64,000 nucleotides of DNA, from positions 215,605,978-215,669,977 of the forward strand of contig NC_081828.1 of assembly GCF_030867095.1 (NCBI RefSeq). The letters are read 5' to 3'. Numbering within the stretch: the first letter of the stretch is position 1; the number at the start of each line of letters is the position of its first letter. This DNA is from Alligator mississippiensis. Taxonomy: Eukaryota; Chordata; Crocodylia; Alligatoridae. Below are positions 10,500 through 21,245 of this stretch, piece by piece. Position numbers and translations under genes: made by a program. The notes beneath the pieces were generated by a model. That model did no database searches and was not told where the DNA came from. It saw only the letters and a program-made list of their open reading frames with translations.

Positions 10500-11224
10500 A
10501 AGTCAAGGATGCCCTCCAGGTTACACATGGGGTATTCTGGGGTCCTAAATTGACAGTGTGTGTCACGATATGAAGCTATTCATGCCTCATGGGCTTGGAC
10601 TGCATTGCAAAGCTCTGCAAAGTGAGAGATGTTGACTGCAGATAGGAAAAGATCATACCTCAAAGCCAGCAAAATCCCTGGAGGAGTGAAGGGAAAGCAG
10701 TGGCCCAGTGAACCAGTGTGGCGACCACAGGCAAGGAACAACCATCTCTTAACTACCAAGCCTTGAATGCTTCCCCAGGCAAAGCTGGCCTCTGGGGCAC
10801 TGGCAAAGCAACCAGTTTCACCAGCTTCTGCCTGGTTTCCAGGGCTGTTACCTTTGCTATGCCCTTCAGACACGGTGTTAGCAAGCATTGAGGTTTTCAT
10901 GGTGATTATTGGACTTGGAGGAGATCAGCTCAGCTGACCATGAAATGAGGGTCTGATGTATACTGCGGAGGTTGTAACTAGTAGTTGATATAGGATTGTT
11001 GGCAACCATAGCCATACAGTGTCAGCCCCTAAAGGCAAAAGTATCAAGTTTAGTCTATTCAGCAGAGGTTGGGAATCACACAAATAATGCAGATCTCACA
11101 CAGACATGCAATGTTTTCTGCCTCTGTAAGCTAAGTCTCATTCCACTAAACTCACCGAGGGTTGCAATGGTGTGCAAAACAGGGGGCCTGGGTTTCTGTA
11201 AGTCACTGTTCCCATCACAAAGTG
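10500..11224. other. Unassigned intronic sequence
   Basis: No coding exon or RNA gene was recognised. Phrases such as 'gcctgggtttctgtaagtca' may be a faint MIR remnant. Confidence 0.3.
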
Positions 11225-11525
11225 TCCTGAGATCCTTTTAAGGGTGCCGTGGGGTGCCACACGATATTAGCAATGGGTGCAGACACCTGCATATCAGTCA
11301 CAAGATAAACCCAGAGATTTCAGATAGGAATCCAGAGTGTCAAGGCTATTCTGCCCTGTTATGGGCTTGCTGAGTTCTTTGCAAGAATTGCTCTAATATT
11401 TTTCTGTCGTCAAGAAACAAGTGAAAACTGACAGCTGGCATTTTCCGAGAGATGTCTTGAGTCTAATAAGGGGAGTTGGAGTCTGATGAGGGGTCTTGAG
11501 TCTGACAAGGCTAAGAAGCACTGGT
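11225..11525 (+). repeat. Interspersed hAT-like repeat, copy 2
   Basis: It shares ordered blocks with copies at 106-372 and 28310-28585: 'aagggtgccgtggggtgcc', 'aaacccagagatttcagata', 'ggaatccagagtgtc', 'caagtgaaaactgacagctg' and a terminal 'agaagcactggtgtaactga'. The right half contains a local triplication of 'gagtctgatgagggg'-like words. Confidence 0.65.
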
Positions 11526-11539
11526 GTAACTGAGCAAAT

Positions 11540-11965
11540 CTATCCATAGGCATCGGTTATTTTTTCCCTGGCACTGACAAAGCTATTCAAATTAAACTGC
11601 TTCGGCCATTTATTCCAGGCAGAATGCTTCATTTGAAGCATGATGGGTTTTATGTACCTGCCGGTGTTGAAGTATAAATGCTAAGCACAAGATTTACCCC
11701 ATTACATAAGCATTATGCTTTGGCCACAAAACTGGCCAGATGTTTCTGCTAATGGGCAGGCTTTCAGCGAGCCGTGGAGAATGGGGAATGGCTGGAGGGT
11801 GTTTTACAAGGGGGCTCTTAACAGAGGCTTTCTATCTGCAAATGCTTCTGCAGCAGCAGCAGAGAAGAAGCGTCGCTCCATGAAACTTCATCTGCAGTGG
11901 GTGGGAAATATTCATCTGAACGTGCCAGACAGAATGGCACGTGGTTGATTTGTTTCTACCTGCTA
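11540..11965 (+). promoter_or_regulatory. Candidate conserved noncoding block
   Basis: About 420 bp of non-repetitive sequence with balanced composition, including 'ggcagaatgcttcatttgaa', 'ccccattacataagcattat' and 'tctgctaatgggcaggcttt'. It has no repeat signature and no convincing coding frame. Calling it regulatory is inference from texture only. Confidence 0.25.
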
Positions 11966-12459
11966 CTGGATGGGACATTATATATGTTCAAATGGGTGTG
12001 CTTCGTGGCTAGTGGAGGCCTGTGATTGAGCTGTAAGACCAAATTCTAAAGATGCTAATAACCATGGCCAACATTGGGGTACCCACATCCAGAACCCAGC
12101 CCAAAATTCAAAGACCCTCGGTCTGCTACCAGCCTCAGGACCTGGCTCATAATATAGCTGCCTACATCACTCTGTAAAGCATGGCCAGTCAGCTCAGTGG
12201 CGGTACTACCTGAATGGAGCTGTATTGTTTGCAATTCGGGGGGTAGCCACCCAGAAACCAGAAACAATACAGTTGTGTTCATATGATGTTGCAAGTAGGA
12301 TCATGGCAGGGGCATGTCTGGAGCATATGTTAGCAACCTGATACAAAAGCAGGATGTTAACCACTGTGGTCCTTACCTAAAACAGGTTTGGATGTGATGT
12401 CTTGTGTTGTGTCAGGGCTGACGGTAGTTTTACTGGGTTTTAGGTTAAGGATTTGTCTG

Positions 12460-12545
12460 GGATGGCTTAGATAGGGATATTTCTGCCTCAGGCAGGGGGT
12501 TGGACTAGATGAGCTCTGAAGGCCCTACATCTCTATGGTTGTATG
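12460..12545 (+). repeat. CR1 LINE 3' end
   Basis: 'gcctcaggcagggggttgga' then 'ctagatgagctctgaaggcc' and 'ctctatggttgtatgatta' is the CR1 3' terminus in sense orientation. Only the last ~85 bp are present. Confidence 0.85.
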
Positions 12546-12658
12546 ATTACCTCTATCTCTTTATAGATGCAGCATGACGCTGCCTGGAAAATGCTTGAGA
12601 GGGTTGGTTGGTATGCAACCAGGTTTCCAAATTTTGAAGAGAAAATCTTTCAGAGTTT

Positions 12659-13054
12659 TTGGGTGTGTCTATATGTGCATGTAAGAGCACCTAAATTTAA
12701 TCTGCATTAAACGGGTTTAGCCTGGCGTCTACATGTGCAGGCGTTACAATGCATTACCATTGTGTGTGGGAATAAAGTTAGTCCTTAATGTGGACTAAAG
12801 GTGGTCCCACGTCAGTCCACACACACAGAGTTAATGTGCTTTAACACATTTACGTGTGCGTTAATGCACTTTAACTATTTGCACCTAAACTTGATACCTA
12901 CATTTAGGCGCACTTTGATACCTGCATTTAGGCATGATTAGCCCACATCACCATTTTTAAGGCACATTAAGGGCACGCACATGTGCATGCATGCCCTAAT
13001 AGACCTTAAATTTAGGCTAATGTGCCGTAAAGTGTCTCATGTAGATGTGCCCTT
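12659..13054. repeat. Hairpin-like MITE, TGTCTACA-type (copy 1)
   Basis: The left end 'gggtgtgtctatatgtgcat' mirrors the right end 'catgtagatgtgccc'. The interior is full of complementary words ('taaatttaatctgc', 'gtccacacacacagagttaa', 'agtgctttaacac'-like blocks) that would fold into a long imperfect hairpin. The same design occurs at 18545-18931 and 52620-52926. No open frame is conserved. Confidence 0.75.
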
Positions 13055-13359
13055 TATGGTCACTGTGGCATACCCTCAAAGCTCAGAAGCATCTCCCAAT
13101 CTACAAGTTCCCTTGCATGTACCTAATCTTTTTCCCAGGGAAGTGTCCGTTCTGATGAAATATCCGATTCAGTATTTTCATTGGTGACCAGGGTGTCAGG
13201 ATGAAATCACTACCAATGAACTTTCCGGCTGATGAAAAGACTGGCATGGGGATAAACAATGAGGAAAATGGGACGCTCATCAGAAGGGCCGAGACTGCTT
13301 TCCAACAAAAAGAAATGTAGGTTCAGCCAGATTTGATTTCCAGCACATGAAGGGTAGTT

Positions 13360-13985
13360 ATACAGAGGAGAGTGACAGACTGTTCCCCACGGCCACAGGA
13401 GTAACCAGCTTAAAGTGCAACTTAGGTTGGATATTAAGAAGAGCTTTGTGGCTCTAAGGGTGGCTGGGCACTGGAACTGGGGAACCTCCATCCTTGGATG
13501 TTTTGAAGAGCAGATTAGACAGACTCTTGGATGAGCTGGTTTAGAAGAGGTATTCCTGCCTAGAGCGGGAGGGTAGACTAGACCAGTGGTTCTTAAACTT
13601 TTTTGTATAAGAACCCCTTTTTAAACATCAGTGGGCAGTCTTGACCCAGTGCCCTTCACTCCCAACCTGCTGCTCCCAGGCCCCAGTGGGGTGGGGGAGT
13701 GGGGTGTATGGGGCATGAGGGGGCTCCAAGCAAGCAGCTCCTTGCAGGCTAGAACTCTACCAGCCTGCAAAGGAAAAACCACAGTTTCCCATTTTAAAGG
13801 AGAATTCATTTTTAAAGTTTGTTGATCCATTTTTAAAGTTTTTTTTTCGCAACCCTTTCATATATTCTTGCGACCCACTTTTGGGTCTCAACCCATGGGA
13901 CTAGACTAGACAAATGGACTCAGTGCTGCACTAGATGACCTCTGGAGACCCCAGCCAGCCCTGTTTCTCTATAATTCAATACATT
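13360..13985 (+). repeat. CR1 LINE 3' segment, split by an hAT insertion
   Basis: The first part (13360-13583) has 'taggttggatattaagaaga', 'cactggaactggggaacctc' and 'catccttggatgttttgaag'. The second part (from 13899) has 'gctgcactagatgacctctg' then 'gtttctctataattcaat'. Together they form one CR1 tail with a 315-bp element in between. Confidence 0.85.
13584..13898. mobile_element. Non-autonomous hAT transposon with 8-bp target duplication
   Basis: It begins 'cagtggttcttaaac' and ends '...gggtctcaacccatgg', imperfect terminal inverted repeats of the CAGTGGTT type. The 8-bp word 'gactagac' lies directly before (13576-13583) and after (13899-13906), the expected hAT target duplication. The right copy sits in a short local repeat, so the exact end is uncertain by a few bases. 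The interior has no transposase. Confidence 0.8.
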
Positions 13986-14149
13986 CAGAGCCACATGTCA
14001 GTGAACAAAAAATGCTGGCTGTACCTATAAGATTACAGACAAAATAACTCTGAAGGGATGTAAGAGTTGCAATGGGCAAGCAACTCACTGCGAGCTCCCA
14101 GAAGGAAGCTGTGGCATGGATGGGCTAACGTGATCTTTGACTATTGAGC

Positions 14150-14385
14150 ACGCGAATGGCAAGGAGAAGAAGGAAGGTTCATTTTACCTCTTCAGTGGTG
14201 TTGGTGAGGCCAATGCAGCTCATGGCACGGAGAAGAAGGAAGGTTAGTTTTACCTCTGCAGTGGTGTTGGTGAGGCCAACACAGCTCCGGTGTCCACATT
14301 TTTTTAAAGGTGTTGAACAACTAGAGAGAGTGAAGGAAAGAGCTACAAAAATGATTCACTGGAAAAGACGCTTTGCAGTGAGAAA
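14150..14385 (+). repeat. CR1 fragment containing a ~65-bp tandem duplication
   Basis: 'ggagaagaaggaaggttcat' with 'cagtggtgttggtgaggcca' (about 14161-14212) is repeated at about 14228-14279. It is followed by 'caactagagagagtgaagga' and 'aagagctacaaaaatgattc', the CR1 'LERVQrRATKMI' block. The open frame through it is a LINE remnant. Confidence 0.65.
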
Positions 14386-14789
14386 TGTGTGGACCTACAT
14401 GTATATGGATAAGGCAGCAAACAAAGCCCAAGACAAATTTCTGGTACCAAACAAGCAGCACACACCAATGGCTTACAAAATGAGAGACTCTTGGGGTTGG
14501 AAGCCAACTAGTCCAACCCCTTCTATGAATGCAGGCTACACTGTTCCTCACCCATTCTAGACAGATACCCATCCCCCTTTCTTGGGTTTATCCTGGGTCT
14601 GATCCTGGGCTTTGATAGTCATTTACCCATGCAGCTTGAATAGCAATTCATTGGAATTAGTGGCCACAGCCACCCCAAAAAGTGTCATTTTGGATACTTC
14701 ACAGGTCCTTAGAGTGGGACAATGCCTTTGTACTTCTCCAGGATCCCAGAATAAGACAAGCCCAGTGTGAAACTGTCTGGTAGTCTGCA

Positions 14790-15100
14790 TGTAGGCAGCC
14801 CTGGGCTCTATTCTCAGCTCTGACACGGTCTTCCCTATATGAACTTACATCACATAAGGCGAGATTTTTTTTAGATGCCTAAAGACAAAGCAACCAGTGG
14901 GATTTGGGGACTCCATTAAAATCCCTCTTGGTGTCTGGCTACATTGTTAAGTGCCTCAATCCCTTTATAAGTCGGTCCCTTGCTCCCTCTGTATCTCAGT
15001 TCCTACCTCTAAAGTAGAGCTACCTGTTCACTGTAACAAGATAGTAAGCTGTACTGATATTATGACAGTGAAGACCATAAAAGTGCTTTAAGCAGCTGTC
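14790..15100 (+). repeat. Possible worn MIR
   Basis: 'ggctctattctcagctctga' and, further on, 'ctctgtatctcagttcctac' followed by 'aagtagag' and 'aaaagtgctttaag' suggest a MIR broken up by divergence or insertion. The evidence is weak. Confidence 0.3.
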
Positions 15101-15124
15101 ATGAACCAGGTAGTTCATACACAC

Positions 15125-15440
15125 ATTTCTGTGAATGCAATACCCGGGCCTCTCAAATGGCATTTACGTAAGATTGCTGCTGATAACTTGCTAATTGAAT
15201 AAATCTGCATTAATTGCTGGCATTATTAACAATGGAACAGTTCCCTAATTCACACTGCGCAAAGCCTGGTTTGCTATCAATGTTAATTAAATGCTCCATT
15301 GACTGACTGCGCAATTACAGCGCCGAGAGGGGACAGACCCATATATGAGTATTTCAGTCATGTTCACTGAAGCTATGCAGCAGCTCAGTTTCCATTCATA
15401 TCCTGGCTGCTGAATGAGAGATGGGAAGCTGGCTTTCTGT
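15125..15440 (+). promoter_or_regulatory. Candidate intronic enhancer or conserved noncoding element
   Basis: A non-repetitive, AT-rich block with clustered homeodomain-like cores ('ttgctaattgaataaatc', 'gcattaattgctgg', 'tgttaattaaatgc') and SOX-like 'aacaatgg'. It lies in TMIE intron 2. The motifs are visible. Conservation and activity are not demonstrated. Confidence 0.35.
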
Positions 15441-15573
15441 CATTCTTTATTCCTAATGGATTGGATTCTCTTCTCAGTTACACCCTGGTAAATCAGAAAT
15501 AAATTCATTGCAAGTGACAAGCTCAACTGGTGAACGGGGGAAGGAGAATAGAGCCGAGGCAGTAATTCAACAT

Positions 15574-15722
15574 CCTGTACGCTCCCCTATCCTGGGGGTC
15601 TTCAAGAGGAGACCGGACATGCACCTGGCTGGGGTCACATGACCCCAGCGCTCTTCCTGCCCTGGGCAGGGGGTCGGACTCGATCTGCTAAGGTCTTTTC
15701 CGACCCCAACATCTATGAGACT
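15574..15722 (+). repeat. CR1 LINE 3' end, little diverged
   Basis: It contains 'tcctgggggtcttcaagagg', 'agaccggacatgcacctggc', 'gggcagggggtcggactcga' and 'ttccgaccccaacatctatg'. This looks like a younger CR1 subfamily tail than the neighbouring ones. Confidence 0.85.
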
Positions 15723-16091
15723 TATATTCACTTGTTTTTATTTGCCGTGTAGTCATTGAACCGTCAGTGGTTTGTGTTTTCAAGGCTTTTGCTACAAGTA
15801 TAATGATTAAATGCCTCTTAAATGAAATGGATTCTCATATAATCACCTGTCTCCAGGAACTGGAGTTTTGAAGGAGAAAAATAATGCTTTTGCAAGACTC
15901 AGGGTACAAATGCAAGAGCTCGAAGCACAGAGGTAGATGCTGGATCAGAACCCGAATGGGGGTCCAGAACCCAGAAGCTTTCTGAAGAGGAAGCTTCTCT
16001 GGGGCTGCCCCCAAGGGCTGTACTCAATCACAGTAGATACCAAGTCTCAAAAGTGGCCACAAAAGGATGGCACTGGGCAGTCTTGCCAGTG
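15723..16091. other. Unassigned intronic sequence
   Basis: No gene or named repeat was recognised. Confidence 0.3.
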
Positions 16092-16302
16092 CATTGTGGG
16101 TGTGGATGTTGGTTGTAGCTGTGTTGGTCTAAGGACATAGGCAGACAAGGTTCTTTGGGTAAATGTGATATCTTTGGGTAGATATGATACCAGAGGAAGG
16201 ATGTTGATGCCTGAAAGCTTGCAAAGAATAATTTTCCAATGATTTAATTGGTCTAATAAAAGATATTATATCTACCTACCCAAAGAGCCTTGTCTGCCTT
16301 GT
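16092..16302. repeat. GTTGGTCTAA-family repeat, palindromic copy
   Basis: The left half reads 'gtagctgtgttggtctaagg', 'acataggcagacaaggttct' and 'ttgggtaaatgtgatatctt'. The right half reads 'attggtctaataaaagatat' and 'acccaaagagccttgtctgc', the reverse complement of the left. Between them is 'cctgaaagcttgcaaagaat'. The copy can fold into a stem-loop. Confidence 0.8.
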
Positions 16303-16635
16303 GGGTGTGGAACAATTGTGCTGGAGGGCACGTGCTCGATAGCATCCTCTTGGAACGTATCCTTGCTGGGGTGTTGACATGCCCAGCAGGGTTTGCAACT
16401 GATTTCAAAATCACCCTTCCAAACATCAGTTTTAAAAATAATACCTTTAAAAAGCTCAGATCCATTGCACAACTTTTTGGGAGGAAGCTTGGTTTGAGCC
16501 AAAGTGTTGGTTTTTGTTTGGTTTTTCCCTGAGCTGCTGAAAATGTCAAAGACGGGTCATTTGAGGTCAATTTAAAATTACCATAAGTTTTCTTCCCTTG
16601 TCTTTTTTTAATGGTCAGGCAACAAAACAAACAAA

Positions 16636-17440
16636 CTCATAGCATCATAGAGAAGTTGAGCTGGAAGGGAGCTCCAGAGGTCATCTAGTTCAGCCACCTG
16701 CCGAAGGCAGAATCAGCCCTATCCAAACCTTCCCATACAGATCCATTGTGTAACCTCTTTGTAAAACTACCATCAACCCTGACACAATACATGACATAAC
16801 ACTGGAACCTGCCACAGGTAAAGCACAGGGGCCATGGCAGCCAATGTCCTGCTTCTACCAAAAGTTGTTATGATACACTCAAGAGATCCCAGGTAGAGGG
16901 CCAACCTCTCGCTATAGAAGGCAACCACCCAAAAAGTCTACACCAATCTGACCATGAGGTAAAATTCTTGCTAGACTGCAAATATGGAGATCGGTCTAAC
17001 CCTGCATGGAGGGGCAAGACCCTCTAGCCAGTAAACTCTGGCTTTACATCCTAGCATGAGCACTGGCACAGCCCAGCCAAAATCCCCAGCCTTGGCTGCA
17101 GCCAACACCCAATGTTTCTGAGGAAGCCTTAAAAACACCCTGATACATGTAGCTTATAGTAGGGGAGTAAGCAACCAGCAAACCCCAGAAGCGTGGGACA
17201 TACCCATAGAAGAACACAGCTATCACTCCGCCTAGAGCATCCCTGACCAGTGGTTGTCCAACCTCTTCTTGAACACCTCCAGTGATGGAGAGTCCACAAC
17301 TTCCTTCAGTGTCTATTCCATTGCCTCGCTGCTCTGTGAGTGAAGAAGTCTTTTTCTGGATATCCAACCTAAATCTACTTTCCATGGCTCGATTCACCTT
17401 CCTGCTTCTGTATCCCCACCTGACTTCTTCCAACAGTCAG
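16636..17440 (-). repeat. CR1 LINE, reversed
   Basis: It starts with the inverted tail 'catcatagagaagttgagct' and 'ggtcatctagttcagccacc'. It continues at 17230-17440 with 'agtggttgtccaacctcttc', 'tgatggagagtccacaactt' and 'ctggatatccaacctaaatc', the reverse of the CR1 3' segment. The middle (about 16790-17230) is less typical and may belong to a subfamily or include an insertion. Confidence 0.75.
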
Positions 17441-17465
17441 TAATGCACTGATTCCTTTATAGAAA

Positions 17466-17920
17466 TAGTGCTTGACCTTCTGGTCCTGTGAGCCACATCA
17501 ATGGTACTGGGCCAGTCCATGAGCTGGATCCAGCGTGCAGGGTTTGTCCATAGGTGCAATCCAGTGTAGTGGCCTGGCCACGTGCATTGGCCTGACGCCA
17601 CACATGACACAATCTCATGCACTGGATCCAGCCCCTCATCACCTCGATCCCACATGCTGGATCCGACTGTGTGCTGCTGACCCAACCCCACGCACCAGCT
17701 CCACCCCATACCTGTATGATCTAGCACACAGCACCACATCATCTAGTCTGCAAGGCTCCCCATAGGTCCAGAGATCTGGGAGTGGAGGAGCTTCAGTTAA
17801 TGCTGCCACCATTGCCCCACTGCCAAATTTCGGACCTATGAAGAGACCCACAGGCTAGATGACATGGCCTCGCCTCGCTGGTCGGAGCTGGCTCATGGGC
17901 CAGAGGTTGATCACCCCTGC
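17466..17920. mobile_element. Non-autonomous hAT-like transposon
   Basis: The left end 'tagtgcttgaccttctggtc' then 'ctgtgagcc' mirrors the right end 'ggctcatgggccagaggttg' then 'atcacccctg'. These are imperfect inverted ends of the 'caggggttcaacctctggcc' type common to hAT-like elements. Internally there are imperfect repeats around 'ctggatccag'. No target duplication is certain. Confidence 0.55.
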
Positions 17921-18223
17921 TTTGTAGTATCAATGGTTGTCCCTTCCCTAATGTGCTTAAAATCTAGAAGATATTATTTTGCTAGTACAGGAGCCAAAAA
18001 ATAGGGCACAGAATAAGAGAAAATGAATGTGTGTGATCCTTTGTTAGGCAGGGCATTGATCACAACCTCCCATTGGCCTCTCCTTCATCAGGTTGCAGTC
18101 TCTGGCATGCATTACAGAAGAAGTGGGTTTTGAGGAGAGAGACTTGAAAGAGGAGAATGTGATAGCTTAAGACATGTCACTTGGGAGTTTTTGCCATGTG
18201 CCATTGTGTGTTTGTGTGGGTAT

Positions 18224-18315
18224 AGGTGTGTGTGTGTGTGTGAGAGAGCGAGAGAGACAGAGAGAGAGAGAGAGAGACAGAGAGAAAGAGAGACAAAGAG
18301 ACAGAGAGAGAGATT
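18224..18315 (+). repeat. (TG)n(GA)n microsatellite
   Basis: A run of TG is followed by an imperfect GA/GACA tract. The arginine/glutamate-rich open frame across it is low-complexity and not a gene. Confidence 0.95.
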
Positions 18316-18544
18316 AAGTGTGAACTTCGAGGATGCATATGCTCAGATCCACATAAAGGTATTTATACTCCTAAGTGATGCTAATGATAATGAAATATCT
18401 CAATGCTTTTGAGGTTCCAGCTCTTAGTATCTTCCATTTCAGGCAGTCTTGTTCATAGGCTAGTATTTCAGGGTCCCTTGCCATTTAAAATATAGTTTAT
18501 CATCTCCGAGGACTTAGAGATAATAAAAAGTTAAAGAATCACAA

Positions 18545-18931
18545 GGCGTGTCTACACGTGCATTTACACCAGATTAAGTTTACTGCCCAGTAAATTACTG
18601 CACAGTAAGCAGAAATAGGCCAGCATCGACATATGCAGGCATTAAGATAAATTAATGCTGTGTGGACTGACTTGGGACTAAAGTTAGTCCCAAGTCAGTC
18701 CATGCACACAGTGCTACTACTGCACGGTAAGGCATGTAGATGTGCATTACGCTGCAGTAACTAATCAGGCATAAGTTTGATACCTGCATGATGCAGGTAT
18801 CAAATTTACACTCAAGTTGACATAAGTTGCTATATTTACTGTGCAGTATGGGCATGCATGTGTAGATGTGTCCCAGTACTGCACAGTAATTTTAGTTACT
18901 GTACAGTAAATGCTCATGTGTAGACACACCG
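18545..18931. mobile_element. Hairpin-like MITE, TGTCTACA-type (copy 2, best preserved)
   Basis: The left end 'gcgtgtctacacgtgcattt' and the right end 'catgtgtagacacac' are inverted repeats. Inside are more self-complementary blocks: 'gacttgggactaaagttagt' with 'cccaagtcagtcc', and 'tgatacctgcatgatgcagg'. Nearly the whole element can pair with itself. It has no coding capacity. Confidence 0.8.
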
Positions 18932-19329
18932 AGAAATTAGTAAACATGAGCGTGCCCCTCATCATTTCCCAAGTTAAAACTGCTTTTGGGTTTGATAAGG
19001 AAAGGAAAATTTAAGCATAATTTTAACTCTTTTGAAGTTTGTTTGCTGGTAATACCTGGGGCTTTTTGCCCTACATTTAACTATACATTTCCTGAAGGAT
19101 CAAAAATTACCTTCCAAATATCCAGAAGCAATAAAAAGGAATGGAGTGCTTTAAGAGTTGGAGATATCTGTGTGGAAAGAAAACATCAAAGGCAATCTGT
19201 AATGTGTTTTTATTTTTGCTCTCCCTCCCCTCTCCCAAGGAATGGATGTCTCCATTCAGCCCAGATTCACTGGGGAAAGAAAGGGAAGAAAATGGTTTTC
19301 AGAAATCAAATAGGAAAGAAACTAGGAGA

Positions 19330-19401
19330 GTGTTGATGCAAAGAAAAGGTGGAGATGTTGACAGTCGTGTCAACATCTCCACCTTTTCTTTGCATCAACA
19401 C
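19330..19401. repeat. Perfect 34-bp inverted repeat with 4-base loop
   Basis: The left arm, 19330-19363, starts 'gtgttgatgcaaagaaaagg'. The right arm, 19368-19401, ends 'ttttctttgcatcaacac'. They are exact reverse complements and the centre is 'gtcg'. Immediately downstream, 'acacctattatttat' is directly repeated (19398-19412 and about 19427-19441). Confidence 0.95.
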
Positions 19402-19767
19402 CTATTATTTATTAATAAGTGGAAGACACCTATTATTTATAAGGTGTTATTTGGCAGAAGTCAGGACAAAGATGATGGCTAGAACAGCTCCTATGGCATT
19501 ATGAAGCTCTTTCTACTGTGTTTCTGTCCTGTCTCACATGCTTTGCCCAGCAAAGAAATGAGGCAATGCTGACATTTCAGTTACCTTCAGTGAACATCTG
19601 GTTTTATGCTCCTTGGTGCTGAAAGGGGCACCTGGCACCTCTCAGAGCTAAGGCTTTAGGCTCTCTGCAGACTCAGGCAGGCATTACTATAATGGTTCTC
19701 TCATGCAGCAGGTTACAAACTGGCTGCTCATATGGAGGGAGGAAAGCCACAATCCTGGAGAACAAGA

Positions 19768-19836
19768 AGAGCTGGCATTTTCCAAAGGGGGCCTTCGGTC
19801 TAAAAAAGGGTAAGAACCACTGGTCTAACTGAAGAA
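19768..19836 (+). repeat. Interspersed hAT-like repeat, 3' remnant
   Basis: 'gagctggcattttccaaagg' and 'gggtaagaaccactggtcta' match the 3' ends of the copies at 11225-11525 and 28310-28585. Confidence 0.5.
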
Positions 19837-20140
19837 GCCCAATTGGACTTAGAGTTGGGTTCGGCTCAAAGCTGCTCAGCCCAATCATGATGAAGGTGGT
19901 TCTGGGCAAGCCTACAAACACTTGACAACAGCAAAGTGAGTGTTTTGGAGAGCCAGGCTTTGGCTTGGCATGGCAGGCAGGCTCTTCCCTTGGTGGATCT
20001 AGACTATACTTCAACCCAGCTACCTTTCCCACAATGCCAGCTCATAAAAAGCCTGAAACCTGTCGCAGAAGTAGGAGGCCTTGCATCCATGGCCTCCAAA
20101 CACCAGCACCCGGTTGTGTGGCTGCTAGCCAATGCTTGAT
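19837..20140. other. Unassigned intronic sequence
   Basis: No gene or named repeat was recognised. Confidence 0.3.
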
Positions 20141-20144
20141 TTAG

Positions 20145-20512
20145 AAGCACAGGGAAGTAGAGCTGGAAGGGTCCTTGCAAGGTCATTTAGTCCAGCCCCC
20201 TGCTCAAGGCAGGACCGTCCCTGATGAAACCATCCCAGCCAAGTGCTTGTCTAACCTGATCTTTTAAAAATGACCAAGGATGGACATGCCACAGCCTCTT
20301 TGATTTCCCTGGCTGTAATTTAAGACCATTGTGCCTTGTCCTGTCCTCACCATTCACAGAAAATACTCCATCCCCATCCTCCGAAAAACTCCCCTTCAGG
20401 CATTTAAAGACTATTCCCAAATCCCCCTCCCTCAGTCTTGTCATCTCCAGACTAAATAATCCTGGTTCTTTCAGCCTTTCCCCATAAAGCCATGTGTCCT
20501 ATACCACTAATC
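20145..20512 (-). repeat. CR1 LINE 3' segment, reversed
   Basis: It begins with the inverted tail ('agctggaagggtccttgcaa', 'agtccagccccctgctcaag') and continues with 'tgaccaaggatggacatgcc' and 'cccttcaggcatttaaagac', the reverse of the CR1 C-terminal region (R-LRGD---vFkyLkG). Confidence 0.85.
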
Positions 20513-20654
20513 ATTTGTGTGTGTGCCTGTGCATGCACACATAAGGAAGGAATTTATATTATGAATATATGAATATGTAAAAGCAACGCTGGAGTCAATT
20601 GAACAGTGGTTAAAATGAGTATATATCCATATGCATAATATGTATATAGATCAG

Positions 20655-20703
20655 TGACTCTCTCTCTCTCTACATATGTGTGTGTGTGTATATATATTTT
20701 ATA

Positions 20704-20740
<37 letters not shown>

Positions 20741-20745
20741 GTTAA
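20655..20745. repeat. (CT)n, (TG)n and (TA)n microsatellites
   Basis: Adjacent short CT, GT and TA runs are present, ending with a (TA)n tract at about 20717-20740. Confidence 0.9.
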
Positions 20746-21245
20746 TCGGCATTATATATTCTCAAGTATTCATTTTAAGTATTTATATATACTCATAAAT
20801 ATGAAAGTTTTCTTTGTACTTATTTGAAATGGTATGAGCACAAGCTGTATTCCCAGAATGTTTTGTACTTGTGTTAAGCTCTATGAGGAAAATGTCTTAA
20901 CTGTTGGATTGCTGCAGGCTCCAAAGGACATAGCAGAGAGACAGAATTTATTACTTTCTTAGCGAAAACTGTACTGGGTGAGCTAGGGAGAAACTGGGAG
21001 AGTATATCCTTGGGATTTGCTAATTCTTCGAATGTGAAACACGGTAAGATAAAGGAAAATAAACCCCCCCAAAACAAGCATGACGCCTGAGGTGGTAAAA
21101 GAATGTGCTCAGTAAGTTGTAAACCAGAGAGGTATAAATGATGGTCTTTAAAATTGGGATGAGCTGCCTGCATCCCACAGCTGGAGCAGCAGGCATATTA
21201 TTTTGACTCACTGAAATGTAATTGTATCTTGCTGTTTGATTAGAT
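20746..21245. other. Unassigned intronic sequence
   Basis: AT-rich non-coding sequence with no recognised gene or repeat. Confidence 0.3.

Noticed and set aside
18191-18412. Arginine/glutamate-rich open frame
   Set aside because: Translation of a (TG)n(GA)n microsatellite.
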